Shown one piece after another: positions 54,501 through 63,678 of a stretch of 64,000 nt of DNA. The notes under the pieces were generated by a model. The model worked only from the letters and a program-made list of their open reading frames with translations, was not told where the DNA came from and searched no databases. The translations under genes and the position numbers were made by a program. Source of the DNA: Epithemia pelagica (Eukaryota; Bacillariophyta; Bacillariophyceae; Surirellales; Surirellaceae); the NCBI GenBank assembly GCA_946965045.2, contig OX337229.1, positions 4,340,001 to 4,404,000 of the forward strand, in the 5' to 3' direction. Every line of letters starts with the position of its first letter. Positions within the stretch are counted from its first letter, which is position 1.

Positions 54501-57182
54501 TTGATTCCACAACGTTTCATCAACATCATCGTCTTGACTGGATCGTTGCTTGGGACACATGGTTTCCAATGAAACGTGCATGTCGTTTGTTTCTTCCTCT
54601 GGAGAAGAGACATTGGTAGGACATTTTCCCAAACGTTCGCAACTCTTGTTCACAATGGCTTGACCCCACAATCTCGATGCTTCTCCATTGGGATGCAACC
54701 CATCAGGGTACATGGATTGATTGACAGGACTGCTTCGGTTGTGATTGGACATGAAGAGATCCGTTACATCCAAAAAGTCTGTCCAGACATGATACTGCTC
54801 GGCAAAACAAGACAAGCGGCGATTGATATCAAAGATGGGTTGTCGGAAATACCCTTCTCGTGGAAGAATGGAATGCAAGACCACAACAGCAGCGGGATGT
54901 CCTTGATGAATGTACTGGGCCATGTGAAGAATACCGGCTGTAATGGCATTCACGGAACATCTATCGTACAAGTCGTTTGTACCCACCAAAATCCATATTT
55001 GCGACGGATGAATGGGCGACTCAGTGGCGTTAGGAGGAGGAAGTTCACCATTCTCAAGTCGATACAAGAGTTGGGGACATCGATCTCCCCCAATCCCCAA
55101 CATCAAGCCATGAACCCGGGAGTCTGAGTGACGAAACAGTGTTTGGTACCATTCGTTATTTTCTTTCCACAGTTCCCGTTTCTTGGCCAAATCGGTGCCC
55201 AACCAATGTTCGACAATGGAGTCTCCCAAAAACACAAAATCCAGTGAGGACGATGCGGTGATTTTGGATTCCTGTTGGACCAAGTGCTGATTGCGAACAA
55301 AGGTTTCTTGCCATAGCGGACCTATTCGGGAATTTTCTCCCACCCGTGACAATGGAACAAATGGATTGCGACAATTGCAATTGGGTTTCGTATCGCTGCA
55401 GACGGATTGAGGATGAGTAGCAAATTCATCTTGCTGGTGTGTCAACCACGCTTCCCATCCCAGTCCATTGGTAAACTCGTCCGTACATGTTCTCGTAGTC
55501 GGTGTAGGCGTTGGTTCCTCCGTGGACTGGGTCGTTTCTGTGGCATCCATGGTAGAAATGGAGTCTGGGAATGTCGTCAGGGGAGAAGGAGAGGACGTGG
55601 CGCTGGAGGTTGTGATGGTGGTAGGAGCATCTTCCGGACTTGTCTCGAGAAGTGGTAACGAGGATGGTGATTCCGCCGCTGGAGATGACAAGGGTGGGGA
55701 TGGTGGTTGTTGAACAAGATGCAGCAATTCCTGGTGCCACGCCTCCCATTCGGTGGATGGAATGGAGGGTCGTTGCAAAATTTGCCACGAATGTTGATAC
55801 AAGGCCAAGCCCCATTCCACTGCACCAACGGCATTGGGATGACTGGGATGTTGGGGAAAAAACAAGGACGCATTCACAATCTTCTTCTTCTTGATGTCAT
55901 GGTGGTGTGTTTCAAAAATGGACGAGGCCGAAAAGAATTGGACATGGACATTGCTGCTTGTCGTGTTGGCATTGTACCGAGCATAATTCCGCGCCAAACA
56001 ATCCAAGGCTTGATGCAATTCGTGGGTAGCCTCTACATCGCCTGGATCTGGATTCGACTGCGCCGTGGGCAAGAGAGAATGAATGACAATGGTCATGGGA
56101 CGAGCACCCCCAATCTTGTTGTTGTTGTTGTTGTGGTTGCTGTTTTGACAGGAGTGTGCCACCGTGTCAATCAAATGAGCCATGCCCGCGACTACAGTAT
56201 CGACACGACAATTTTGCGTGAGCAAATCAGCCCGTCCCACGAGGAACCACCAAACAGGAGGACAGATCCATTGGGGTGGCAATTCTTGGGTCGGTTGCAT
56301 CCGATACAAGACTTGTGCCAATCCATCGCCATCAATGCCCAAGGCCAAACCTCGCAATGGAGGATTGTTGTTGTTGTTGTTGTTGGAGGGAGCATCTGGT
56401 GTTGCTGGAGCTTGAAAGAGTGCTTGAAAGAGTGAGGCTTGTGGTTGGTAGAGGGACTGCGCATGTCCATGATCGGTTCCCAACCAATGTTCCACATGAG
56501 CATCTCCGACCAGGACGACATCGACGGTCTGATTCTTGTGTTGTTGATCGGACAAGGCCGATTGAATCAATCGTTGATTCCGTTGCAAAGCCTTGGTCCA
56601 CAAGTCATGTCCGGGACGACCCATGGGTTGATAGGGATTGGGACAGGTACAAGACGATGATGATGTTGATGATGACGAACGACATTGGAGATATTCCGTC
56701 GGAGGTTCGTCATAATGATGAGGACGACGATTGTCTTCGTTGGAAGGATCCAATTGTTGGTCCAATGTGGCTTTCCAGGTGGACCATCCCATGCCGTGCG
56801 TCCAGTGTCGTGTACAGGCCTGATTGCTTTGGTTGTCAAACGATTTGTTGGTTTGGCTACCATGACGGGACCGCATCCACATTCCCAGCAAAAACAAGAG
56901 ACCAAGGATAGGAATCAAACGTTTCCAAAGAAAGGATTGGTCGGCCGCAAATCGTCGTCGATGGGAACGAACCCAACCATCATCATCCTCGTCACCAATG
57001 CGTTTGCCATGTCTTCCTTCCGACGACGACACCAAGGGCAACATGGCTTCTTCTTCGTCCACCTCATCTTCATTGTCGGCGCCATTGCTATTATTGGTTA
57101 GATTCAAGGATTGAGGAGAATCTTCGTCATCTGGATGAGCATCTTCTTCTTCCTTGGAGGTTTCCAGTTCCATGGGCAGCAT
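51558..57182 (-). CDS. Membrane-anchored protein with five tandem SGNH/GDSL-hydrolase-like units
   Basis: 1874 residues in a single exon. An acidic cytosolic tail precedes one membrane segment (about 87-104), so the rest lies in the secretory lumen or outside. Five units follow: 120-470, 565-850, 885-1180, 1236-1522 and 1575-1860. Each has a small Cys-rich lead (C-x-C-x-NP) then an SGNH fold like that of PAF-acetylhydrolase gamma-type esterases. Block I is GDSIVEHW in units 2 (653), 4 (1329) and 5 (1661), but GDA in unit 1 and GDD in unit 3. Block III GTND is present in 2, 3 and 5, is GTSD in 4 and GRAD in 1. The D-x-x-HPN catalytic end is present in 2, 4 and 5 and lost in 3. Units 1 and 3 should be inactive. 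Units 2 and 4 are very alike, showing recent duplication. Thr/Ser/Pro-rich linkers join the units. Substrate unknown. Confidence 0.85.
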   Translation of the reverse strand: MLPMELETSKEEEDAHPDDEDSPQSLNLTNNSNGADNEDEVDEEEAMLPLVSSSEGRHGKRIGDEDDDGWVRSHRRRFAADQSFLWKRLIPILGLLFLLGMWMRSRHGSQTNKSFDNQSNQACTRHWTHGMGWSTWKATLDQQLDPSNEDNRRPHHYDEPPTEYLQCRSSSSTSSSSCTCPNPYQPMGRPGHDLWTKALQRNQRLIQSALSDQQHKNQTVDVVLVGDAHVEHWLGTDHGHAQSLYQPQASLFQALFQAPATPDAPSNNNNNNNPPLRGLALGIDGDGLAQVLYRMQPTQELPPQWICPPVWWFLVGRADLLTQNCRVDTVVAGMAHLIDTVAHSCQNSNHNNNNNKIGGARPMTIVIHSLLPTAQSNPDPGDVEATHELHQALDCLARNYARYNANTTSSNVHVQFFSASSIFETHHHDIKKKKIVNASLFFPQHPSHPNAVGAVEWGLALYQHSWQILQRPSIPSTEWEAWHQELLHLVQQPPSPPLSSPAAESPSSLPLLETSPEDAPTTITTSSATSSPSPLTTFPDSISTMDATETTQSTEEPTPTPTTRTCTDEFTNGLGWEAWLTHQQDEFATHPQSVCSDTKPNCNCRNPFVPLSRVGENSRIGPLWQETFVRNQHLVQQESKITASSSLDFVFLGDSIVEHWLGTDLAKKRELWKENNEWYQTLFRHSDSRVHGLMLGIGGDRCPQLLYRLENGELPPPNATESPIHPSQIWILVGTNDLYDRCSVNAITAGILHMAQYIHQGHPAAVVVLHSILPREGYFRQPIFDINRRLSCFAEQYHVWTDFLDVTDLFMSNHNRSSPVNQSMYPDGLHPNGEASRLWGQAIVNKSCERLGKCPTNVSSPEEETNDMHVSLETMCPKQRSSQDDDVDETLWNQWMEYQQGLSHWCEGDKECMCPNPFVPMARTDDSRVRWKLALERNQNLVLAHQQEQKEEQQLQEPLEMVLMGDDLVEHWVGTHLIRTDEDTWMENQAVYHQLFRDENNALIRGLALGIAGDACPHLLYRLQQHDKLVHDDTSKNGSMDPALWWIVIGTNDLIQNQCSTESVAAAIVNVAQVIQQAHPQSVVILHSILPRGEDSFVATSSDWWERAYHVNRLLECYAGTKSNEQVEFFNATSIFLSQDDPNQLNMTLFNNQGFPNGLGSLYWGQSMVRKSLTLLGKPQPPDHVYDDILSTIIHSPSSFTGDESSDHDKKPIAPSSQMEQPEDNGTSNNGGSTTRTCTDEFTHELGWEQWLTHQQEEFANHPKSVCSESEPNCNCRNPLVPLSRVGDDSGVSELWQDAFVRNQHLVQEESKNTASSSLDSSLDFVFLGDSIVEHWLGTDLGIEGDSWRENHEWYQKLFRGSDSKVHGLTLGIGGDRCPQLLYRLENGELPPSNSTESAIHPSQIWILVGTSDVYDECSVNAITAGILHIAQYIHQGHPDAVVVLHSILPRGGYFGQPIPEINRRLTCFADSQAWADFLDVTKLFMSNQEGSVDESLYVDGLHPNAEASMLWGQAIVDKSLEISARSQTVDAVDHPTDTDQENLSVDSLKHQPEVANSDGDTLPIVLDPHVDDHMCTNKYTKGQGWEDWIVVQQQTFAQNPGAWCDKPNCECHNPFVTLSRGDSGIGALWTQAFERNKNLLAVEEASSLDTSKSLDMVLIGDSIVEHWLGTDLGNQNEKWMGNFAVYNQLFRSSDSYIRGMALGIGGDQCPQLLYRLQHGELPPIFNTFHPAQVWILVGTNDLYAHCSVDAVTAGIFHMANYIHHVHPQTTVVLHSILPRSNAHYYWWQATIDVNDRLACYASSKPQTEFFNATNFFLSSLDTDMINRTLMPDELHPNGLGSLEWGEAIVRKSLDLMGQAQPPLDAFDNISLNP

Positions 57183-57669
57183 GATGAACGGGGTTTTGGT
57201 CTATCGTCTTTCAAGGTGGTGGTACTCCGTCTCGCGTCGGTCCGTAAGTTCCGGAGCCAATAAGCCGATTCTTTCACTACACCTCTTGATGTTCTCTTGG
57301 TCTTATGCTTCTTCCCGACAAGGATCCTTATGATTGTTTGTTGCTTTGATAAGATTCCTTTTTCTTGGGAGGAACCCGGAACAAACGAGGTGACTGTCTC
57401 GCGCGAAACCCTGTGGCGCTGGCGCGGGCGTCGTTAAATCATGAAAGCGAATGTCACGTCCGACATGCCTGCGTGTGGTCGCAGAACGTTTGCATGACAC
57501 CCGGCCAAAGACAGCAATGAAGACCAAAGTCAAAGACAAAGAACGATGAATTCAATCTGAAAGAAGAGAAGAAGAGGAAATCAGTCTAGAATCGCATCCC
57601 ATTCAAAACAACAAGAAAAAGAAAGACGACGACAACCAGAAAAGAACGGAGAGAGAGAGAGAGCCACCA
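57183..57669. other. Divergent promoter region between the SGNH protein and membralin genes
   Basis: 487 bases shared by two head-to-head genes. The last 70 bases before the membralin ATG are purine-rich with a GA run. No defined element recognised. Confidence 0.4.
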
Positions 57670-60600
57670 ATGACGACTGCTGTGCCGCCACCCGTGGCCG
57701 CGTCCTCGACGACACCCGCTGCTGCTGCAACCGTCACTTCCACGGCATCGCCGTCCTCCTCGGGGCAGCAACAGCAGCAGCCCTTTCGTCCTCCTCCCTA
57801 TATGGATGCACCCATGGCACCTCCACCATCCACCACAGACGTTCCACCTCCATCCTTCTCCATTCCTCCTCATCCCATGGAACGAGTCTTGTTCAATTTG
57901 CATCGTCAAGTCTGTACCTTTGTCTTGCGACATTCCAGTCCTCGTGTACGCAATTGGATCGAACGAGCCTTGTTGTTTGTGGCCGTTTGTGGATTTGGAG
58001 CACTCTTGCTCGCTCATGTTCATTTTGTTCACAAGGCACCCTCCACTACTACGAGTCATGGTAGCAGCGCTGCCACGGCCAGCCACACCACCGCAACGGC
58101 CCCACAGTCGTCGTCGTCGTCGTCATCGTCTTCCTGGTTGGACAGTCCCCGTCATTGCTTTTGGCACATTCCTGGATTTCAACCCCATGCACATGTCACA
58201 CATGTCTACATTGTCTATGACGAAACCCCGCCAGCAGAGGGTGACAACATGCACCACCATTCGGACAACAACCAGCAGCCGCAACACACCACGACGGAAC
58301 CAGCCGAAGGACCACGTCGACGAAAACCAGGACACAGTTGGGCCTATACGACAACAACGACAACAACAACAACATCAGCAGCAAGCACCAAACCAACAAC
58401 ACCCTTGTCACAACAACCTTGTCCACCGTGTGCCACCAGCTCACAAGATACCATGGCCTCGTCGTCGTCATCATCATCATCCTTGCCAATCACAAATACC
58501 AGTCACCCCGTCGTCCAACAGACATGCAGCGCAGCGGTATCCTCCAAGGATAGTCGCAGCCACGATTGCCCAGGGGACGACGGAGAGAATCTGCATCAAC
58601 CACCAAACAACAACAACAACAACCATACTCCTCCTTCGGAAAAGGACCCTTTGATTCTCCCCACGTGTACAACCACCACAAGTTTGTCGAACGATTCCAC
58701 CACACAAGACACTTCTTCGTCGTCATCATCGTCTTATTCTTCCACAAAAGGATCGTCGTCCCCTCCACCACCACCGGCCATCTTGTCCTATCAATTGTCC
58801 TATTCTCGTATCCAAGGATACTTGTGGTTGGCGGCCTTGTCCTCGGACCATGCTCCCATGGAAGGATTTTCCGTCCAACATGTCTTGGTATCACAGCACG
58901 ATGCTCATTGTTTTGGAGAACCCTTTCTGCAACGATTGATTTTTCAATGGATGGGACCCGAAACGGTTATTTGGAATTGGTGTTTGGCCTTTCATGATGC
59001 CTTGACACGACGAGAGCCATTTTCGAGTACTACTGGCAGTCGTCCTCCCTGGTTGCTGGTCGACCGGGACAACGATCCACACAACCACGAGTATTGGTCC
59101 TCGCCTGGTTATGTGTACAATCCTCATACGCAAGCCATTGTCGAATTGAGACCCTTTGCGACGCACAATCAACATCCTTCCACCACAGGAAATGGTGCAA
59201 GCAATGGACGACGAAACCATTTGGTCTTGTCTCCTCAACCACCCACTACCACACCCTATTCCTACGACCATGGTCCAATGGATGATACACAACAATACCC
59301 ACCCCTCGAACAACGACCTTCACCATCCAACAAGCATGGTGAAAGTGCGGCCTATTCTTCCACAAGCCACAAGAGGACGTCGTCGTCATCATCACCACGT
59401 CAACCCCCGGAATATGTGTACACATCCACGACCGCCACCTCGTCGTCGTCGTATGTGCAAGCCATGGCCTTTTTGGCTGGTTCCAAATTATCAATGGTCT
59501 TGAAAACATGCTTCTTGTACTTTATTACCACCACTTTGGTATCCTTTACCTTGCGAGAGACACAAGAACGCATGTTGGATTTTACCCAACACTTACAGGC
59601 TCATGTCCGCAATCGTCGGTCCGTCGTGTCCCTTGTCACACGACATTTGGTGGACAATCTCGTCTTTGTTCCCATTATGGTGGGTATGATTTTCTTTTTG
59701 ATTGAATTTTATGGGGGAGACAAACTGTTGGCGTTTGGTATTTTGACCTTGGTGTGGTTTGTCGAAGTCTTTAATGTCATTGCCGTTCGGACGTACTCCA
59801 GTCTCCAATTCTTCCCCAAGATTGTGTTCTTGCTGTTTGCTCTCTGGCATTTTTATATCTTTTCCTTCCCCTATGGATTTTCCTATACCGCCTTGGCGGC
59901 GACGGTTTGCTTCATGTTGCATTCCATGGTCTTTTTCTGGCATCGCTTTGAATTGCCCGCCATTGTCATGGGACAAGTCACTTTGCAAACACCCCGCATG
60001 TACTATCAACCTTATCCACAGCAACCACAACAGTATTATGGACCATATTCGGACTATCCGTCAACCATGCCTGCCGCACAGGCTCCTCACAATCCCATGA
60101 TGCAAAATCATAACAACAACAACAATCCCTTTCCTCCTCCTCTGTATGGAGGTGGAGGATCCACACAGGGGCATCGTCCTCCGTACCAGTCACCACTCCC
60201 ACCAGATGCCTTTTATCATGCGTCGTACACACAACCGCCCTTTGTGGAAGGCACTGCAACCGATACGAGGGGGCCATCACCACAACCATCTATACGATAC
60301 CACCATTCCAACAACAACAATAACAACAACATTCCAATCCATCGACAGTCACCCATCATGCTCCAACACTCCCACCACCAACACAATGTTTCCCCTCTTC
60401 AATCACCACTCATGGGACATGCACAGCAACATGGACAGCAACCAGGATCGTTCGCCACACCTCCAGCGACGGCAGCAGCAGCAACAACAGCATCGACCAA
60501 TGCTTCGCAACAACAACCGCTGGCGTCTTCGGTTCCGGCCACAGGTTTGCATGCCTTGCAACGACGAGATTCCGTTTCTCCTCCTCTCTTACTGGTTCAT

Positions 60601-60996
60601 CGCTCCACCCGACGGTCCCATTCTCGATCCAATTTGCATCGCAGTACAAGTCAAGGCACAGCCTTTTCCTGGTCCGGTGCCAACAACAATAACAATAATG
60701 CAACAACGACAAGCACGTCGAATCCTCCACTGGTTCCGGGTGGTACAACCACGCTTGCCACGGGAAGCAATCACAGTCATCACCACCCCCACCATCACTC
60801 GTCGAACAATCCTACTACCTTGTCTCGTCCCACCAGTTCCATTTCCTTCAATCCCCATGCCTCCTTTAGTGCCGGTGGTTCTGTCGGCATGACAGGATTG
60901 GAATTGGCCGAAGATGATTCTTCCTCCTATCTTTACTTTATGGGAGGAGAAATTGTCTTGCATCAACCATCCTCCTCGCGACGGCCTTCTTTTTAA
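57670..60996 (+). CDS. Membralin (TMEM259 family), ER membrane protein
   Basis: 1108 residues, no intron seen. Membralin is a conserved ER multi-pass protein linked in animals to ER-associated degradation. First membrane segment at about residues 98-118. A very long Ser/Thr/Asn-rich luminal insert follows (about 120-370), then the conserved block LSYQLSYSRIQGYLWLAAL and DAHCFGEPF (about 373-420). The conserved membrane core lies at about 605-767: LKTCFLYFITTTLVSFTLR, a helix pair near 664-707, and FLLFALWHFYIFSFPYGFSY ending FFWHRFELPAIVM, the family's most diagnostic stretch. The C-terminal third is low complexity (Gln, Asn, His, Pro, Ser) as in the animal protein. It is nearly twice the human length because of the inserts. 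Confidence 0.88.
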   Translation: MTTAVPPPVAASSTTPAAAATVTSTASPSSSGQQQQQPFRPPPYMDAPMAPPPSTTDVPPPSFSIPPHPMERVLFNLHRQVCTFVLRHSSPRVRNWIERALLFVAVCGFGALLLAHVHFVHKAPSTTTSHGSSAATASHTTATAPQSSSSSSSSSWLDSPRHCFWHIPGFQPHAHVTHVYIVYDETPPAEGDNMHHHSDNNQQPQHTTTEPAEGPRRRKPGHSWAYTTTTTTTTTSAASTKPTTPLSQQPCPPCATSSQDTMASSSSSSSSLPITNTSHPVVQQTCSAAVSSKDSRSHDCPGDDGENLHQPPNNNNNNHTPPSEKDPLILPTCTTTTSLSNDSTTQDTSSSSSSSYSSTKGSSSPPPPPAILSYQLSYSRIQGYLWLAALSSDHAPMEGFSVQHVLVSQHDAHCFGEPFLQRLIFQWMGPETVIWNWCLAFHDALTRREPFSSTTGSRPPWLLVDRDNDPHNHEYWSSPGYVYNPHTQAIVELRPFATHNQHPSTTGNGASNGRRNHLVLSPQPPTTTPYSYDHGPMDDTQQYPPLEQRPSPSNKHGESAAYSSTSHKRTSSSSSPRQPPEYVYTSTTATSSSSYVQAMAFLAGSKLSMVLKTCFLYFITTTLVSFTLRETQERMLDFTQHLQAHVRNRRSVVSLVTRHLVDNLVFVPIMVGMIFFLIEFYGGDKLLAFGILTLVWFVEVFNVIAVRTYSSLQFFPKIVFLLFALWHFYIFSFPYGFSYTALAATVCFMLHSMVFFWHRFELPAIVMGQVTLQTPRMYYQPYPQQPQQYYGPYSDYPSTMPAAQAPHNPMMQNHNNNNNPFPPPLYGGGGSTQGHRPPYQSPLPPDAFYHASYTQPPFVEGTATDTRGPSPQPSIRYHHSNNNNNNNIPIHRQSPIMLQHSHHQHNVSPLQSPLMGHAQQHGQQPGSFATPPATAAAATTASTNASQQQPLASSVPATGLHALQRRDSVSPPLLLVHRSTRRSHSRSNLHRSTSQGTAFSWSGANNNNNNATTTSTSNPPLVPGGTTTLATGSNHSHHHPHHHSSNNPTTLSRPTSSISFNPHASFSAGGSVGMTGLELAEDDSSSYLYFMGGEIVLHQPSSSRRPSF

Positions 60997-61467
60997 ACGC
61001 ACAACCGAATGGATAACACGCGTGTTCCGGGTAGAGAGACACTGTGCAAGAACCATCATGGTCTTTCTACAAACGACACAAGGCTGGCGTGAGATAGCAT
61101 GCTTGTTTCGAATCAAATCAGGACCTTGTCCTAGGAGGATTCTCAACGAAAACATCGCATGCCTGTGCCACACTCACACGGTCCACGGAAGCTCATAGGA
61201 ACTAGACACCAACGTTACCGAACCAAGAAACACCCATGTTCTTTGGTTCCACCAGAGTCTTGCCTCGGCCATTCCAAAAGACAGCAATACAGAGAATTCA
61301 CACAGTACTTCCTGGTCAATCTTGACGACCAAGCTGAAATAATAGAGGCCTACGAAATTACTATTGTTCTTACTACATTGTGTTGTTGCATTTTTGTTCC
61401 ATGCAACAACACATTCTCCTTTGGATAAAGATCCACAACCAATCCACCAGGGTTTCTCTCCCAATTA
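60997..61467. other. Intergenic between convergent genes
   Basis: 3' flanks of membralin (+) and the small basic protein (-). No gene recognised. Confidence 0.45.
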
Positions 61468-61677
61468 TTATTTCTTTTCACCCTCTTCACCGGCCGGAAC
61501 AGTAATAAAGCACTTGGCAATGAATTCGGCTTCTTCTTGACGAGCCTTGGAGGCCAAGGCTTTTTTCATCAATTTTCTTCGAGAGGTACCACGGCGACCC
61601 GTCGACGTTTTGAATTTGCGCATATTTTCGCGGTTGCGTTTCGTCTTTTCCTTCTTGGCGTTGGTACGACAAGCCAT
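61468..61677 (-). CDS. Small basic protein, function unknown
   Basis: 69 residues from ATG 61677. Strongly basic N-terminal half (MACRTNAKKEKTKRNRENMR), then GTSRRKLMKKALASKARQEE, then a hydrophobic FIAKCFITVP and an acidic end. The composition is non-repetitive and looks conserved. The frame is open upstream to about 61710, where a pyrimidine-rich tract and CAG resemble a splice acceptor, so the real start may lie in an upstream exon that I could not place. Not recognised; nuclear or ribosome-associated by charge only. Confidence 0.5.
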   Translation of the reverse strand: MACRTNAKKEKTKRNRENMRKFKTSTGRRGTSRRKLMKKALASKARQEEAEFIAKCFITVPAGEEGEKK

Positions 61678-61710
61678 GCACAAGGCAGTTGTCGAGTCTT
61701 CGACAACCAA

Positions 61711-62206
61711 ACTACTACTGCGGGGCAGGACAAAGGATGGGGTGGGGGCAAATGCCTATGTGGTGATGGATTGGTAACACAGCGCAAGAGACAAGAAAAC
61801 ATTGTAGCAAACGAATCAAGAAAGAAAGAGTAAAAAGTGAGGCGACGATTCATGCCATACGAGCACCTTTTCGAAACCATTTGTCACAACACTCATCTCC
61901 TCTCCACAAAATACCAGCGCACACCACAACAAACCATTATCGTCATGCCTTTCGATGGATGACAACGTCGTACCTGTGCGGTCATGGCCCAAAGGGCAGC
62001 CACCCATAGAAACCAAAAGGATGTCGCTCGAACCATTCTTGTTTCTCGTTCCGTCTCTCCTTCAGTTGCTGCTGCTGCGGCTGTGCTGTTGGTGTGGTTG
62101 ATGGGTGTCACCGTGTTCTTCGGTCTCTCTCCTCTCTGCGTGGTTTTGGGGCCAAAGTACGTGGTTTCGATGGGTAGTAATGTGTGGTTGAGCGAGAGAC
62201 TTCCAG
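61711..62206. other. Intergenic, may hold a first exon of the small basic gene
   Basis: Overlapping open frames of 85-105 codons occur on both strands but none has recognisable content. Confidence 0.3.
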
Positions 62207-62250
62207 ACGTCACGTATATTTTATGCGACCCTTATCGTTACGTATAAAAT
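62207..62250 (+). promoter_or_regulatory. Candidate promoter: ACGTCA site and TATA-like box
   Basis: ACGTCA at 62207-62212, the CRE/CCRE half-site seen in diatom promoters, is followed 31 bases later by TATAAAAT at 62243-62250. They precede the ATG at 62515 by about 300 and 265 bases. No initiator or transcript evidence. Confidence 0.3.
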
Positions 62251-62514
62251 GGGCGACCGATTCCGATGCCTCAGCGCGACCAGCGCATTCGCGTCAAACA
62301 CACGACCGAGTAATCGACATTCATTGTTGATCTCTTGTCCCTGTCATCTCTTCCCTTTCATTCTTTTCTTTTGATTCACAAAAAGAAATCACTTTACGTC
62401 GTGGATGAATCGGATTTTATTGAGGGCCGAATTCACTTGACAGCAGAGACAAAGAGAAAGAGCCTCACACACCAACCTCTCATTCTTTGTTGTGCCATCC
62501 TACCTTAGACGAAC

Positions 62515-63678
62515 ATGTCCACCCAACTCGAATTGCCAGAACTGTCGACGACGAATGGATTGCGCCGACGAGCTCGTCGTGCTGCCAATCCCACCACCAC
62601 TACCACCACTGCGACTCAAAACGAGGGGGAGGATGATGGGATTCCCTTGCCTCCGCAATATGCGGCTGGGTTGCGGGTCCCTCACTTGTGGAAGCATGCT
62701 CAACAAACGGGCCGACTTTATGTTCTCCATGTCCCCTTGTATTTTGAACATTTGCTGCCGCAACGTGTTCAAATTTGGCTGTTGCAACAATTGAAAATTC
62801 AAGAGCAGCAACCATCTTCTTCCAGTCATGGTCGTCGTTCCTGGACCATGATACTGCGCTCGTTTCTTTTATGGTGTTTGTCGGGATGGTTGTTGCCACA
62901 CTGGACGTGTCGATTGGTCCTGGTGGTGGGACGCTATCTCTATCAATTTCCCGCTACAGCATCACACGACACTCTCAATGATGACAACCACAACCACAAG
63001 AAGTCGTTGTCGCCACCCCCGGTCGCACGTCCCATTCCTCTGGAGGCCATTCAATTGGCCCTGGTGCCCTTGGTATCCCTCCAGGACCGATTGTTGACCA
63101 CCACTGCACGAACAGCGACCACCGTTGCTTCGACCAGTACGACAAGCGTTCCCGTGGTGTCGTCGTCAGCATCCAACGATCACCACCACCAACCGGAACT
63201 GTACGAAACCACAACACCCCTGTCGACGTCGTTCTTGGGTCTGGATGCGTCCGTGGTGGCATGGATGCCTCCACCCACATCCATGGCCCATCAAGTGTTG
63301 GCCGTGTCCACGACCTTGACGGAAACCACGTATTTTGCAATGGCCGAACGGACAGCGGATTCGCCAGCAATGCCAGATGACAATACCCATGACGATGAGG
63401 AGGACGAAATCCACGTGTGGTTCCACGCCTTACACCAAGCGCGTGGGGATGCTTGGAAACGAAGCATGGGACATGCTCCTACCGATTCCTATCCACCAGC
63501 CTGGCAAACCTTGGATCGTCTGGGAGACTTGTTGCTGCAAACCCATGACAGATTCGAGGGGACTAGTACGGACAACATCCACCTCCATCCCAACAGTCGT
63601 AGTTCGACTGATTTGGATCCAGCCAGGATGATGTATTCGTCCTCGTCGGCCATGGGAGGAGGAGGATACTTTGGATAA
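62515..63678 (+). CDS. Unrecognised protein with one hydrophobic region
   Basis: 387 residues, no intron. Not assigned. An Arg-rich N-terminus with a Thr run is followed by an ordered-looking part (PLPPQYAAGLRVPHLWKHA, then LPQRVQIWLLQQL). A hydrophobic stretch at about residues 118-146 (ILRSFLLWCLSGWLLPHW and on) may be one or two membrane helices. The rest is Ser/Thr/His-rich with short conserved-looking islands (EEDEIHVWFHALHQARGDAW near 300) and a Gly-rich end. It could be a membrane-bound scaffold. The product ends in GGGGYFG before TAA. Confidence 0.7.
   Translation: MSTQLELPELSTTNGLRRRARRAANPTTTTTTATQNEGEDDGIPLPPQYAAGLRVPHLWKHAQQTGRLYVLHVPLYFEHLLPQRVQIWLLQQLKIQEQQPSSSSHGRRSWTMILRSFLLWCLSGWLLPHWTCRLVLVVGRYLYQFPATASHDTLNDDNHNHKKSLSPPPVARPIPLEAIQLALVPLVSLQDRLLTTTARTATTVASTSTTSVPVVSSSASNDHHHQPELYETTTPLSTSFLGLDASVVAWMPPPTSMAHQVLAVSTTLTETTYFAMAERTADSPAMPDDNTHDDEEDEIHVWFHALHQARGDAWKRSMGHAPTDSYPPAWQTLDRLGDLLLQTHDRFEGTSTDNIHLHPNSRSSTDLDPARMMYSSSSAMGGGGYFG

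Noticed and set aside
61893-62247. Open frames of 87 and 106 codons on both strands
   Set aside because: They overlap each other, start with low-complexity Ala/Thr runs and match nothing I know; treated as intergenic.
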